From positions 235,685 to 299,684 of the forward strand of contig DF820468.1 of assembly GCA_000739535.1 (NCBI GenBank): a stretch of DNA of 64,000 nucleotides. The letters are read 5' to 3'. This document shows positions 8,834 to 18,244 of the stretch, in pieces. This DNA comes from Candidatus Vecturithrix granuli. Its GTDB lineage: Bacteria; Moduliflexota; Moduliflexia; Moduliflexales; Moduliflexaceae. Position 1 is the stretch's first letter. Each line of letters starts with the position of its first letter. Below the pieces are notes generated by a model. The model searched no databases. It was not told where the DNA came from and was given only the letters and a program-made list of their open reading frames with translations. Position numbers and translations under genes: made by a program.

Positions 8834-10144
8834 CTAATACAGATACTCTCTGTCTCGTCGGTTAATCAGGCTGATATGCGCGTATTTTTTGGACTTCCGC
8901 GCTTTTTCCAGAACCCGGTAACCTTCGTCACGACAGCGCTCACACGCGCCGAAAGGAATTTGAATTCCGAGACACAACGGATTAACTGACGATCTGGTTT
9001 CAATGCTCAACACCCCGGAACAGGCTTCGCACACCATGATCGCTTCGGTCTGCTGCTCATGAATGTTATCAGTGTCATAAAAAATATTTTTCTGACGAGT
9101 GTGGTAAGTTCCAGGCTCAGTATTATAGGAACAGAATTGTTCAGGATGCTCATAACATGTCAATACAGTCTCAGCCACTTGTTGAATATATTCGTTCAGT
9201 TTCGCACTTTGCCGCAGGGTGTTCGGATTATAATCCGGTTCATGGACATAGGAATAATCAATGCCAGCCATTGCCAGCACAATACCAGCATTGATGTATG
9301 GCAGCGCGCCCTGAATGGAATATCCGCCTTCAAGCACGGCAATATCCGGGTTCAATTTCTCATTCAGTTGGGCATAGCCCTGGGCCGAAAAATTCATGTT
9401 CGTGATCGGATCAGTGTAATGATTATCCTGTCCGGCGGAATTAATGACCAAATCCGGCTGAAAATCTTGCAGAATCGGCAGCACCACGTGGTCGATCACA
9501 TATAAAAAGCCTTCATCGCTGGTTCCCGGAGGCAGAGGAATATTGATATTCTTACCCAAAGCATTGGGGCCGCCTAGTTCCGAGGGAAATCCGGTACCCG
9601 GATACAAAGTGCGCCCGTCCTGATGGAGTGAGATGTACAATACCTCGGGATCGTGCCAATAGATATCCTGCGTGCCATCACCGTGATGACAATCCGTATC
9701 TACTATTGCAATGCGTTTGGGGCCATAATGTTCACGGATATATTCGATCATAACCGCTTCGATATTAATATTACAAAACCCGCGGTTACCATGCACGACT
9801 TTCATGGCATGGTGCCCTGGCGGTCTCACGAGGGCAAAGGCTTTTTCCGTCTGCTTTTCTAATACCAGCTTTGCGGCTTTGATCGCGCCTCCGGCAGAGA
9901 TAAAATGGGAAACTGTGGTCACCCGATCAATACCAGGAAAACAGAAATGGGTTCGGGCTACATCTTCAGGCGTGGCCATCTCTGGTTTGTACTCGATGAT
10001 CCCCTCGATGTCGAAAACGCCTTCTTCGCGCAATTGATCCTGAGTGTAGAGTAAACGTTCTTCTCGCTCCGGATGCGTCGGGCTAATCGCCCAATCAAAG
10101 GCCGGGAAAAATATCAGACCGAGAGAGTTCTTTGCGTGTATCAT
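8834..10144 (-). CDS. Histone deacetylase superfamily amidohydrolase
   Basis: 436 residues. All catalytic elements of the arginase/deacetylase fold are visible: RPPGHHA with the His111-His112 dyad, VDTDCHHGDGT with zinc ligands Asp151 and His153, SAGQDNHYTDP with the third ligand Asp240, and the LEGGYS tyrosine loop. Bacterial members deacetylate acetylpolyamines, acetoin-related compounds or acetyl-lysine. The last 60 residues carry two CxxC pairs (CEAC and CERC) that could form a zinc ribbon, uncommon in the family. It follows the hydantoinase gene by 54 bp on the same strand, suggesting joint expression. Enzyme class is secure; substrate unknown. Confidence 0.92.
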   Translation of the reverse strand: MIHAKNSLGLIFFPAFDWAISPTHPEREERLLYTQDQLREEGVFDIEGIIEYKPEMATPEDVARTHFCFPGIDRVTTVSHFISAGGAIKAAKLVLEKQTEKAFALVRPPGHHAMKVVHGNRGFCNINIEAVMIEYIREHYGPKRIAIVDTDCHHGDGTQDIYWHDPEVLYISLHQDGRTLYPGTGFPSELGGPNALGKNINIPLPPGTSDEGFLYVIDHVVLPILQDFQPDLVINSAGQDNHYTDPITNMNFSAQGYAQLNEKLNPDIAVLEGGYSIQGALPYINAGIVLAMAGIDYSYVHEPDYNPNTLRQSAKLNEYIQQVAETVLTCYEHPEQFCSYNTEPGTYHTRQKNIFYDTDNIHEQQTEAIMVCEACSGVLSIETRSSVNPLCLGIQIPFGACERCRDEGYRVLEKARKSKKYAHISLINRRDREYLY

Positions 10145-10156
10145 AGCTAATTTTTA

Positions 10157-10203
10157 GGTAGTGGTTAAATTGTAAGTGATGGGTACCCGGATTAACCACT
10201 ACC
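10157..10203. terminator. Hairpin overlapping the hydantoinase stop codon
   Basis: GGTAGTGGTTAA (10157-10168) pairs perfectly with TTAACCACTACC (10192-10203), around a 23-nt loop. The arm at 10192-10203 contains the hydantoinase stop codon. It could reduce read-through into the deacetylase-like gene. Confidence 0.5.
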
Positions 10204-11854
10204 AATTTTTACGAATGCCTGGTTTGATCTGGCATTTTACTCGAATATTTTTGCTGGTCATATAGAAGCCGTTGACCATTGTAAAGGCTTCGGCTTCGGT
10301 CACTTCAATGAATTGGGCAGTTTCTTCGGTTCCAAGCTGTTTGACATATTTCTGTAAATACCGCACCGCATCCTGTTTCGCCTCGTCTAACGAATAGCGC
10401 CCTGAAATTTTCTGCTGCACGTTCAGTGTGGGAATCAGCATGATATTCTTTTCGGTATCCGCAAAGAGTTCAATTTCCATTGTCTGTCTTGTCAAAGCTG
10501 CTCCAACAGCATTGGCGACCGCATAATTTTCCGGTATGATCGCTTGATAGCCAAACTCCGAGGCTAAGGTCTGAGAAAAGACCGGCGCTGGACCGCCCAT
10601 GATATACAGCGTTTGCGGCGTAATGGTTTGCTCTTCCAGGAATTCATGGATCGTATAGACTGGTTTAGCGTTGATTTCCGCTAACAGGCATTCTACTTCT
10701 CGGTGAATTGTCCGCGTTGCATACTGAACGGCCTCTTCAGCCAGATTTTCAGGGGAAAGGGACGCGGAGGCTGCGAGTTTTTTAAGTCCTGCTTGCGAAG
10801 CGTGAAGATCGCCATAGGCGGCCAGACCTTTGACATTACAGGCATCAATCAGAGTCGGATGCTGTCCGCCTTTTGCCATAGCTGGTCCCAGACGAACCGG
10901 GCCGACTGTCAATCCATGTTCCGAGAGGCGTAACGCAGAATCTCCGCCGATGCCAATCGAGCGGGTTTTCAATGCACGTACAAGGGTATGGTGGCCGTTT
11001 AGCGCAATGCCCTGGGGTTCAATGAGCGGCGCGCCCCCGACAAAAATCGCGATATCAGTGGTTGTGCCGCCAATATCCAAAATCACCGCATCCTCATGAA
11101 TGTCGCACAGAGCGATAATACCCATAATACTGGCCGCTGGACCCGAAAGAATGGATTCAACCGGAAATTTTTTGGCGATCGTCATAGGCATGGTGCCGCC
11201 GTCCGCTTTGAGAATATGGGCACTGGCTTGAAGACCGAGTTCCTGCACGCTCTGTTCAATAGCATCAGCAAATCGGTTGTAAATACGCCAGACAGCGGAA
11301 TTATAATAGGCGGTAGCAATCCGGCGTGGAAAGTTCAACTGGCCTGACAGGCGATGACCGACCGTGACATAATCTGCTCTGTCTTTCAAAGAGGCGAACA
11401 TGCTCTGTTCGTGCGCAGGGTTGCGAGGAGAAAACTTACTGATAACCGCATAGAGATTGACGCCATTCTGCTGACAGACGGCGACAGCCTCTTGAATCTG
11501 ATGGGAATTCAGGGGCCGAATTTCCGTCCCGCGATGATCAAGGAAGCCGTCAATCACAAAGTAATGTTCTCCGATACAATAACACCGTGGATGAATGCCG
11601 GGACCGGCGGAGACCATGACACCGACCGCTTCGAGCGTATCTTCGACAATCGCATTGGTTGACAGCGTGGTGCTCAGATGAATACGACGAACCTGTTCAG
11701 GGTCTCTACCCTGCAACACCATAGCGAAGCCTTGACAGATAGAATCAAGGAGGTTCCGGTGATTGGTGAGCACTTTGGCCGTGGCAAGAATCTGTTGGTG
11801 TTCTGTGAGAACAACGTCTGTGTGCGTGCCGCCCACATCAAGTCCAATCATCAT
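10199..11854 (-). CDS. Hydantoinase/oxoprolinase family protein (HyuA-like)
   Basis: 551 residues from the ATG at 11854, where the protein begins MMIGLDVGGTHTDVVL, the nucleotide-binding motif of the HyuA/ASKHA fold. Further upstream the frame continues without family resemblance. Other landmarks are LSTTLSTNAIVE near residue 82, ILSGPAASIMG near 255, DIGGTTTDIAIF near 278 and TRSIGIGGDS. Family members cleave hydantoins or 5-oxoproline with ATP, usually with a HyuB partner or as a single-chain fusion; no HyuB is present here. The neighbouring deacetylase-like amidohydrolase makes a joint role in amide or lactam catabolism plausible but unproven. Confidence 0.88.
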   Translation of the reverse strand: MMIGLDVGGTHTDVVLTEHQQILATAKVLTNHRNLLDSICQGFAMVLQGRDPEQVRRIHLSTTLSTNAIVEDTLEAVGVMVSAGPGIHPRCYCIGEHYFVIDGFLDHRGTEIRPLNSHQIQEAVAVCQQNGVNLYAVISKFSPRNPAHEQSMFASLKDRADYVTVGHRLSGQLNFPRRIATAYYNSAVWRIYNRFADAIEQSVQELGLQASAHILKADGGTMPMTIAKKFPVESILSGPAASIMGIIALCDIHEDAVILDIGGTTTDIAIFVGGAPLIEPQGIALNGHHTLVRALKTRSIGIGGDSALRLSEHGLTVGPVRLGPAMAKGGQHPTLIDACNVKGLAAYGDLHASQAGLKKLAASASLSPENLAEEAVQYATRTIHREVECLLAEINAKPVYTIHEFLEEQTITPQTLYIMGGPAPVFSQTLASEFGYQAIIPENYAVANAVGAALTRQTMEIELFADTEKNIMLIPTLNVQQKISGRYSLDEAKQDAVRYLQKYVKQLGTEETAQFIEVTEAEAFTMVNGFYMTSKNIRVKCQIKPGIRKNW

Positions 11855-11968
11855 ATATATGCTCGCTTTCTCTGATTTCTGAAGATAGTTCCCTCTGATT
11901 TTCATGTCTGTCAGAACTATCACAAATTTCTACTCTCTGATTTGTCAACTCTTTTTTCTATTTTTCAA

Positions 11969-11996
11969 TTGACAAGAGTGATGCTTTTTGTATGGA
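11969..11996 (+). promoter_or_regulatory. Candidate promoter for the DUF7309/DUF6930 gene
   Basis: TTGACA at 11969 and TATGGA at 11991 with 16 bp between. The surrounding CAATTGACA context is repeated at the promoter candidate at 13222, upstream of the next gene. Confidence 0.4.
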
Positions 11997-12027
11997 ATGA
12001 GAATAAGTTGGAGTCGTTCGATTTCAT

Positions 12028-12060
12028 AGAACCGGGTTTTTCGAAAAACTCGGTTTTTAG
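12028..12060. repeat. ACCGGGTTTTT-type hairpin repeat
   Basis: AGAACCGGGTTTTTCGAAAA followed by the complementary ACTCGGTTTTT. This roughly 35-bp hairpin recurs at 15014, 15805, 23173, 26204, 29650, 42246, 43562 and 50082, always outside genes. Confidence 0.75.
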
Positions 12061-12176
12061 AGGTGCAATTATTTCTCTGACAGGCTTCTATCAGGGGGAT
12101 GTTTTGAGGTCTGAATCGGGTTGGAGATAGCCCTTTTCCTGAACCCATCAATGATAACAACTGCTATGAGGGAAGT

Positions 12177-13208
12177 ATGACTACAACACCAACGCTTGAA
12201 GAATGGCGGAAATTGTATGATCTCATGGGCAAGGTAAAGGCGCTTGCGCCATGGGAATGGATGAAAGAAACGGATGTATTTGGTATTCAACATCCGGAAA
12301 CAGCAGAATTCCGATTTATCAGCGTCATGGGGATGTTAGGTGAATATTATGCGGTGGCGATCTATCTCGGACCAGCAGCATTATACGATCTTAGGGACCT
12401 TCAGGACGCCGGCCCTTCCGGTTTTCCCGGAAGGATCCTTGAAATCCCTCAACTCCAGGCGTCATTCACAGATCGTCAGGGTTTGCAAAAGGAGGATCAT
12501 AAGATCATCAAACAATTGGGACTTCGCTTTCGGGGCAAATCGGCCTGGCCTTGTTTTCGGAGTCACCAGCCCGGATGTATGCCCTGGCTGATTGACGTAG
12601 AGGAAGCGCGCCTGCTCACCTGGGCTTTGGAACAAACGCTTGAGGTCACCCCCCGATTCAAAGAGACTCCTGCGCTCATGGCCTTTACTGATCGGGAAAG
12701 CTATCTGGTACGAATCCCGATCAAAGGGGAGAGCGGATTCATCTGGCGCGATCAGGTGATGCGGATTCCCCGGCCTGAACCAGAAACTATTGCGCTGGAT
12801 ATTGCTGAAGAATTCCTTAACTCACTCACCCATTTGACAAAAGCCAGACAGGATATTGAAATTGACGTGTTTATGTTTCCTTCGCCCGTCCGTGAAGAAA
12901 CTGTATCGCCGCGTCCATTTTTCCCCTACGTGATGCTACTCGTGAGCGCCCAAAATGGGATGGTTCTGGGAACAGAAATGCTCTCTCCATTCCCTTCATT
13001 AAATGCCATGCGTGGTTCTATTCCGGCTAAAATCTTCGCCACATTTAACAAGTTGGGGATTCTCCCTGAACGGATCCTGGTGAGTTCGGATATGCTCTTT
13101 GATCTGCTTGAACCGGTAACTCAACATCTGGATGTCAAATTACGGCGCACCCGCAAGCTGAAAAACCTTGAACAGGTGAAGCAATCGATGTTTCAATATT
13201 TCAGGTAA
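12177..13208 (+). CDS. DUF7309/DUF6930 domain protein
   Basis: 343 residues, soluble. The N-terminal portion EEWRKLYDLMGKVKALAPWE and the following aromatic-rich segment resemble DUF7309; the C-terminal 150 residues (from about 215), with DIDVFMFPSPVREE-like sequence and a final coiled region, resemble DUF6930. Proteins with this pair occur scattered in Firmicutes and environmental bacteria and have no known activity. The ATG follows GAGGGAAGT. It has its own promoter candidate and is followed by another with nearly the same sequence. Recognition is from sequence memory only. Confidence 0.6.
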   Translation: MTTTPTLEEWRKLYDLMGKVKALAPWEWMKETDVFGIQHPETAEFRFISVMGMLGEYYAVAIYLGPAALYDLRDLQDAGPSGFPGRILEIPQLQASFTDRQGLQKEDHKIIKQLGLRFRGKSAWPCFRSHQPGCMPWLIDVEEARLLTWALEQTLEVTPRFKETPALMAFTDRESYLVRIPIKGESGFIWRDQVMRIPRPEPETIALDIAEEFLNSLTHLTKARQDIEIDVFMFPSPVREETVSPRPFFPYVMLLVSAQNGMVLGTEMLSPFPSLNAMRGSIPAKIFATFNKLGILPERILVSSDMLFDLLEPVTQHLDVKLRRTRKLKNLEQVKQSMFQYFR

Positions 13209-13221
13209 GCACACTTTTCAA

Positions 13222-13251
13222 TTGACAAAACTCTGACTTTTGTCATATATA
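13222..13251 (+). promoter_or_regulatory. Candidate promoter for the STAS/SEC14-like gene
   Basis: TTGACA at 13222 and TATATA at 13246 with an 18-bp spacer, preceded by TTTTCAA as at 11961. The downstream gene starts at 13361. Confidence 0.45.
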
Positions 13252-13360
13252 AAATTATTGTAAATAAAATTTACCATGGATTCTGTTAGTGCCTGAAAAT
13301 ATAGCATTTCCACGAGCGAAATCCATATTTGACTTTACATTGACATGAGAGGGGCAGGAG

Positions 13361-13753
13361 ATGGCAAGTCTAAACCGAGGATATGAATTTTTTGTGGACA
13401 AAAAGCAAGGAATTTTGAAAATTCGCGCCTGGGGCTTATGGGATGTAGAATTTGCTGAGCAATATGATCGGGAATTACAAAAGCGAATTTTGGATATTAA
13501 CAAACAATGCCCTCAAGGGTGGTATGCTCTGGCTGATCTTAATGATTTTCCCCCTCAATTACCGGAGGTGCAGCCAATTCTGATAAGGGGAATGGAATTT
13601 GGCGCAAAACGTGGTCTGAAAAAAGAAGCCCGACTGATCGGAAAAGCGTTAACCAAAGCGCAGTTAGCCCGTCTGGTGAAAGAGGCAAAAATGCCCGAAA
13701 ATTCAACATTTCAAACAGAAGATGAGGCTATTAAGTGGTTATTGAGTAAATAA
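13361..13753 (+). CDS. STAS/SEC14-like (SpoIIAA-like) small protein
   Basis: 130 residues, soluble. The pattern of a leading strand (YEFFVDKKQGILKIRAWGLW), a helix with EFAEQYDRELQKRI, a strand WYALADLNDFPP and a late helix LVKEAKMPENSTF-x-TEDEAIKWL resembles the SpoIIAA-like/STAS-SEC14 group of small proteins found in bacteria with many regulators. No kinase or sigma factor gene is beside it, and the serine used in anti-anti-sigma factors is not evident. It has a good SD (AGGAG) 5 nt before the ATG and a promoter candidate 110 bp upstream. Function unknown. Confidence 0.6.
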   Translation: MASLNRGYEFFVDKKQGILKIRAWGLWDVEFAEQYDRELQKRILDINKQCPQGWYALADLNDFPPQLPEVQPILIRGMEFGAKRGLKKEARLIGKALTKAQLARLVKEAKMPENSTFQTEDEAIKWLLSK

Positions 13754-13904
13754 TTGTCCCTCGATTACGAAGGAAGCAGGGCAAAACAACTGCATCAGTA
13801 TGTTTTGGGCCAAAGAGCTTTGATGAGTTATTATCCTGAGAGTTCTTGAAAAATCTCTTCCCTGGCCTTTCTTATTTGGAGAATGACCAGGAGACAAAAT
13901 GCTG

Positions 13905-13967
13905 TTGAATTGAGAATTGAGAATTGACAATTGAGAATTCTCAATTGATAATTGACAATTCTCAATT
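13905..13967. repeat. Iterated AATTGAGAATTG repeat
   Basis: Short direct and inverted copies of TTGAGAATTGACAATT are stacked over 60 bp. An in-frame TTG at 13924 would extend the hydrolase gene into this repeat; I consider that an artefact. Confidence 0.75.
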
Positions 13968-13974
13968 TCCTCCT

Positions 13975-14727
13975 ATGCCGTATTTTAGCTTGAAGGATCA
14001 TCGAATTTTTTATCGTGAGCAAGGGGCTGGCCCCTTATTGCTGATTTTACCTGGAAATACTGCTTCATCTGCCTGCCATGCCGGAGAATTGGAATGTTTT
14101 GCCCGGCACTATCGCGTGGTTTCTTTCGATTTTTGGGGAACAGGGCAATCCGATCGACTCGCTTCCTGGCCGGAAACCTGGTGGGAAACCGGAGCTTATG
14201 ACGCCGCCGCGCTTATTGAACATTTAGGGGAAAGTCAGGCGTTTATAATGGGGACCAGCAGCGGAGGGATTGTCGCTCTTTTGCTTGCAATTTTGATTCC
14301 GGAACGAGTTCGTGCTGTAATCGCCGATAGCTGTCTTGAACGCTATCCAGCCGCGCTTTTGCGCATGGTGGTTGCCGAACGGAAACAGCGCAATGAAAAA
14401 CAGATTGCCTTCTGGCAATTTGCTCATGGCGATGATTGGCAGCAGGTGGTGGAAGCCGATAGTCAGTTATTGCTCAAAGCTTCTGAATCCGGCGTCTTCG
14501 ATTGGGCCCAGGGGCGATTGCAAAACATTCACTGCCCTGTGCTCCTGACTGCCAGCTTGTACGATAAAAGCTTGCCCGATGTTGGCGTCAAATTGTGTCG
14601 CATGGCCGAACAAATTCCTGAATGCCGAGTATTTCTAGTGAACGCAGGCGATCATCCGCTCATGTGGAGCCGTCAGAAAGACTTTTTTTACGCCAGTGAG
14701 TCTTTTTTGAAGAATGCTGTCATATAA
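13975..14727 (+). CDS. Alpha/beta hydrolase
   Basis: 250 residues from the ATG at 13975, placed just after the AT-rich repeat, where resemblance to the family begins (a PYFSLKDHRIFYREQG strand). Motifs: oxyanion loop LPGNTAS, nucleophile elbow GTSSGG with the catalytic serine near residue 95, acid in SLYDKSLPD near 201 and histidine in AGDHPLMW near 229. No signal peptide, so it acts in the cytosol. It could be an esterase, lactonase or C-C hydrolase; the sequence does not decide. No SD is visible, and the repeat directly upstream may supply an AT-rich leader. Monocistronic. Confidence 0.88.
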   Translation: MPYFSLKDHRIFYREQGAGPLLLILPGNTASSACHAGELECFARHYRVVSFDFWGTGQSDRLASWPETWWETGAYDAAALIEHLGESQAFIMGTSSGGIVALLLAILIPERVRAVIADSCLERYPAALLRMVVAERKQRNEKQIAFWQFAHGDDWQQVVEADSQLLLKASESGVFDWAQGRLQNIHCPVLLTASLYDKSLPDVGVKLCRMAEQIPECRVFLVNAGDHPLMWSRQKDFFYASESFLKNAVI

Positions 14728-14814
14728 ATAATTTCACACTACGCATATCAGCCAGGCTGAATAATTATTACAGCATTATTCAGTAGCATTGACCTTCTTG
14801 ACGATGTAGCGCGA

Positions 14815-14867
14815 AATTCCTTTTCGCGGCTGTATGATGGGGGCGCGAAAAGGAATTTCGCGCTACA
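14815..14867. repeat. TGTAGCGCGAAATTCC palindrome
   Basis: TGTAGCGCGAAATTCCTTTT and its inverted arm AAAAGGAATTTCGCGCTACA enclose about 13 nt. A second copy is at 22211-22275 and a half copy at 56426-56453. Confidence 0.85.
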
Positions 14868-15013
14868 TGTCCTCTATCACAGGCCAACAGGAGTGAATAG
14901 TGCGTACCTCTGGTTTCCGAAATGCCTCTGGAATTTCCGATTTAACTTTGGCTCTCCTCCTTTTTTTTCAGATGTAACAACTCAGAGGCTTTCTCCGTTC
15001 TCTCCATCTTCTT

Positions 15014-15050
15014 TAAAAACCAGGTTTTTTCGAGAAAGCCTGATTTCTGA
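15014..15050. repeat. ACCAGGTTTTTT-type hairpin repeat
   Basis: AAAAACCAGGTTTTTTCGAG paired loosely with AAGCCTGATTTCT; member of the family described at 12028. Confidence 0.6.
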
Positions 15051-15160
15051 TCACCGACATCTTCATTGGCATCATTATTGCTTTAAAATGAAAAGTGAGT
15101 CGTAGTGAAGGTTATGAAAATCTCTATCGAAAAGAATATATTATTGAGGAGGAGAGGTTT

Positions 15161-15775
15161 ATGAATATTATACAAAAAATCAGTTTATGCTTTTTCTTCG
15201 TTCTATTGGTTTTAATCGCCGGACAAACGGAAGTTGCAGCAGCGGAATATCGGCGTCAACCCCAACCTTCGCAGCCGGCCTCATTCCAATCCGCGCCTGT
15301 TATTCAGGCAGGCGTTGGCGGTAGCGTGAATATTCCGTTTGAAGATACTGACGATTTCCTGGATGTCAGTGCATCAGTGCATGGAACGCTCCTGATCCCC
15401 TTGGATCAGGCCATAAAGTTTGAAACCGATCTTGGGTACTGGTTTTTGCAAGCTGCCGATGACCTTGATGGCGAAAGCGATGATCCGTCACTCCTGACAT
15501 TTACAGGTGGGCTCCGTTTTTATCTGAATCAGATGGTACACCTTGATGCCGGTATGGGACTCTATCGTTTTGACGATTGGAGTTATACCCACAATGGCAT
15601 CGTCAACAGCTATGATGATCAGAATAAGTTCGGCATCTATGGAGGAATTGGCCTTGAACAATTCCCATTCGATATTGCCCTTCGAGTTCATCACTCAAAT
15701 TTTTATACAGATGACTTTTGGAATATTGGGATTTCAGCGCGATTTTTCTTTGGTTCGTCAACGTCTCGCTGGTAA
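15161..15775 (+). CDS. Outer-membrane beta-barrel protein
   Basis: 204 residues. The ATG at 15161 follows GAGGAGAGG, and a signal peptide begins there (IIQKISLCFFFVLLVLIAG, cleavage likely after EVAAA). The mature part alternates hydrophobic and polar residues in strands typical of small eight-stranded barrels: GVGGSVNIPF, SASVHGTLLIPL, FTGGLRFYLN, LDAGMGLYRF, KFGIYGGIGLEQFP, and a terminal NIGISARFFFG strand ending in aromatic residues. It is probably an OmpA/OmpW-like membrane anchor or lipid protein of unknown role. An ACATCCGGG hairpin with T-run follows the stop. Confidence 0.85.
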   Translation: MNIIQKISLCFFFVLLVLIAGQTEVAAAEYRRQPQPSQPASFQSAPVIQAGVGGSVNIPFEDTDDFLDVSASVHGTLLIPLDQAIKFETDLGYWFLQAADDLDGESDDPSLLTFTGGLRFYLNQMVHLDAGMGLYRFDDWSYTHNGIVNSYDDQNKFGIYGGIGLEQFPFDIALRVHHSNFYTDDFWNIGISARFFFGSSTSRW

Positions 15776-15804
15776 ATATCCCTTCAAAAATTCTTCCCTC
15801 ATTT

Positions 15805-15835
15805 ACATCCGGGTTTTTTAGGAACCCGGATGTTT
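15805..15835 (+). terminator. Rho-independent-like terminator after the beta-barrel gene
   Basis: ACATCCGGGTT pairs with AACCCGGATGT around a TTTTAGG loop, with a short T-run after. It is also a member of the CCGGGTTTTT hairpin family. Confidence 0.65.
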
Positions 15836-15994
15836 CTGCGACTTGCCATACAACCCTTTAAGCTATTCATATTTCTCTTCTGAACAAAAAAAGCATGAGA
15901 AGAGCTTGACAATTTTCTTCAATTACTGATACCTCAGCCTGCATAAATTGTTATTGCGGATCAATCTGTCATCGTTTCGTAAAGGAGTATTTTC

Positions 15995-18244
15995 ATGCAA
16001 GTACGATGTTTTTCTACGCTTACAGTGATCATCGGAGTGATAATCTGTATTTTCCCTTTTGCACACGCGCAAGAACCTGTACTGCTTACCAATGCGCAGG
16101 GGCAATACCCCCTGGGCCGCTATCTGGCAATTCTGGAAGATCCTCAAAAACAGTTCAGTATTGAAGACATTCGTTCGCCGGAATTTGCCGGGCGTTTTAC
16201 AATCAGCCAGGCTGATACGCCAAACTTCGGTTATACCCATTCTGCGTATTGGGTACGCTTTCAGGTAAATAATCGAGCACCCCTGTCAACACAATGGCGT
16301 TTAGTGATGAGCTTTCCGAATATGAACCACATCGAGCTTTACTCGCCTGAGCCTACCTGTCAGGACACCGCTGATCCTGTTTCCGCCTGTAACATGGTTG
16401 TGGCGCGCTCCGGGAATCTACTGCCATTTACGCAACGACAAATCCCCTATCATCATTTTGTGTTTCCGTTGACCTTGCCGCCTGATATGCTCTCCACGAT
16501 GTACCTGCGCTTTGAAAATAAGGGGGCCATGACTTTACCCCTTACGATTTGGAGCTTGGAAGCTTTTGCACGGCAGTCGCAGGTTGAACATCTGTGGTTA
16601 GGATTGTTTTATGGAGTGCTCTGCATTATGATCGGCTATAACCTGTTTCTATCGTTTTCGCTGAAAAATAGCAATCATGTTTATTACGTGTTATTCCTCC
16701 TCACCTACTTGTTGTACCAGGCTTCTTTTGACGGTCTGGCCAGTCAATATTTCTGGCCGGGATACGCCGGAATCAATGGTTTCATCGTCACGGTCGGGGC
16801 CGGATTAACGATTTTTGCGGCTTTGCGTTTTGCCGATAGTTTTTTGCTCTTGCCCCGGATGCTTCCGAGGTTTCATCGTGTAGCTCAGATTCTGGCCTGG
16901 TTTGACGTTGGCCTGACCCTCCTGGCCCCGTTCGTCGAAGTATCCACAATTATTAAACTGATGGCGGTCGTGGCCTTAGCGGCGATTTTCCTTATTGTTT
17001 TGGGCGCGACAATGGCATGGCGGCAAAGCTATCGTCCGGCCCGCTATTTTCTCCTGGCGTGGTCGGCGTTTCTGTTCACCATGGTCTTACAGCTCTTATC
17101 TCGTTCCGGAGTTCTGCCCAGTACGTCGCTCACCGAATATAGCGACCGGGCTGGCGCAATGCTCTTAGTATTGCTGCTCTCGTTAGCGTTAGCGGATCAA
17201 ATTCGTGATATTCATTCGGAAAAAGATGTGGCGCAGGCCGAAGCATTGCGTTTGAAGGATGAATTAAATGCTGCGCTGCAACAGACCAAAGCCGAATTAG
17301 AAAACCGGGTAACGGCTCAACACGATGAATTAAACCGGGCCAACGCCGAAATTCAACTTCTGAATCAGGTCATGCAAAGCGCCGCCCAGTTAGGCGACGC
17401 TTCGACCGGATTGACCGATATCAGCGTCCATATTGCCGCAGACGCGGAATATATGGCCAACCGCGTGGCGACCGTGTCATCGAACAGTCAGCAGACTAAT
17501 CAATTGATCCACGAACTATCTGAGGCGACTGAACATGTAGCAGCCAACATTCAAGAGATTTCCCGCACAGTGGCGCAAGTAGTGCAAAAAATTACCCAGG
17601 CTCTCGAGAGGGCCAATATGGCCAATACGACCATTATCGCCTTAAAAAGCCATTCTCAGGAAATTGACAACATTATTAAATTGATTACTAATATTGCCCA
17701 ACAAACCAATTTGTTAGCGCTGAACGCGACTATCGAAGCGGCCCGGGCCGGCGAAACGGGACGTGGATTTACAGTGGTAGCAGGCGAAGTGAAGGAATTA
17801 GCTCGTGAAACCTCAACTTCGGCTGAAGACATTGCCCATCGAATCGAAACTATTCAGGGGAGCAGTCAGGAAGCTACGACTGCGATTACTGATGTGGTCG
17901 AGGCCATGAGACAGGTGGCAAACCTGTCTCATACGATTTCTGCGGCCATCAACCAGCAGAGCATGATGGCTACCACCATCTCAGGCTCTCTTGTTCAGGC
18001 CGCCGAAGGAAGCCGCGACATTAGTCATGCTATGACCGATCTCTCTTCCACCGCTCGCGATGCCTCGGAACGTGCTACGACAATCCAGGCTGAAGCGCAA
18101 AAACTTTTTGCTTTAGCCGTGCATTTGCGTACCCTGGTTGACACGGCTCAACACGCCGATAACTCAGCCTGCACAATGAGTCACAAAGTTCCGCAGGATT
18201 GGCGCACAATGAGTTCGGTGGGTAGCACGACCGAGACAGGCTGA
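15995..18244 (+). CDS. 7TM sensor with methyl-accepting signalling domain
   Basis: 749 residues. Signal peptide ([15 protein letters not shown]), then a periplasmic 7TMR-DISMED2-like domain around residues 30-170 (the segment [15 protein letters not shown]), seven membrane helices around 190-400 (7TMR-DISM), a coiled coil and a chemoreceptor signalling domain with the hairpin tip [20 protein letters not shown] near 565. This is an uncommon fusion; DISM receptors more often end in kinase or GGDEF domains. It likely senses a carbohydrate or envelope signal and controls a CheA-type kinase. No che genes are in the window. AGGAG lies 9 nt before the ATG. Its end overlaps the convergent lacI-type gene by 64 bp. 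Confidence 0.9.
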   Translation: MQVRCFSTLTVIIGVIICIFPFAHAQEPVLLTNAQGQYPLGRYLAILEDPQKQFSIEDIRSPEFAGRFTISQADTPNFGYTHSAYWVRFQVNNRAPLSTQWRLVMSFPNMNHIELYSPEPTCQDTADPVSACNMVVARSGNLLPFTQRQIPYHHFVFPLTLPPDMLSTMYLRFENKGAMTLPLTIWSLEAFARQSQVEHLWLGLFYGVLCIMIGYNLFLSFSLKNSNHVYYVLFLLTYLLYQASFDGLASQYFWPGYAGINGFIVTVGAGLTIFAALRFADSFLLLPRMLPRFHRVAQILAWFDVGLTLLAPFVEVSTIIKLMAVVALAAIFLIVLGATMAWRQSYRPARYFLLAWSAFLFTMVLQLLSRSGVLPSTSLTEYSDRAGAMLLVLLLSLALADQIRDIHSEKDVAQAEALRLKDELNAALQQTKAELENRVTAQHDELNRANAEIQLLNQVMQSAAQLGDASTGLTDISVHIAADAEYMANRVATVSSNSQQTNQLIHELSEATEHVAANIQEISRTVAQVVQKITQALERANMANTTIIALKSHSQEIDNIIKLITNIAQQTNLLALNATIEAARAGETGRGFTVVAGEVKELARETSTSAEDIAHRIETIQGSSQEATTAITDVVEAMRQVANLSHTISAAINQQSMMATTISGSLVQAAEGSRDISHAMTDLSSTARDASERATTIQAEAQKLFALAVHLRTLVDTAQHADNSACTMSHKVPQDWRTMSSVGSTTETG

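Larger units (their letters stand above)
14728..15160. other. Intergenic region with two repeat elements
   Basis: 433 bp. It contains the TGTAGCGCGAAATTCC palindrome (14815-14867) and an ACCAGGTTTTTT hairpin (15014-15050). The rest shows no gene. Confidence 0.5.
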
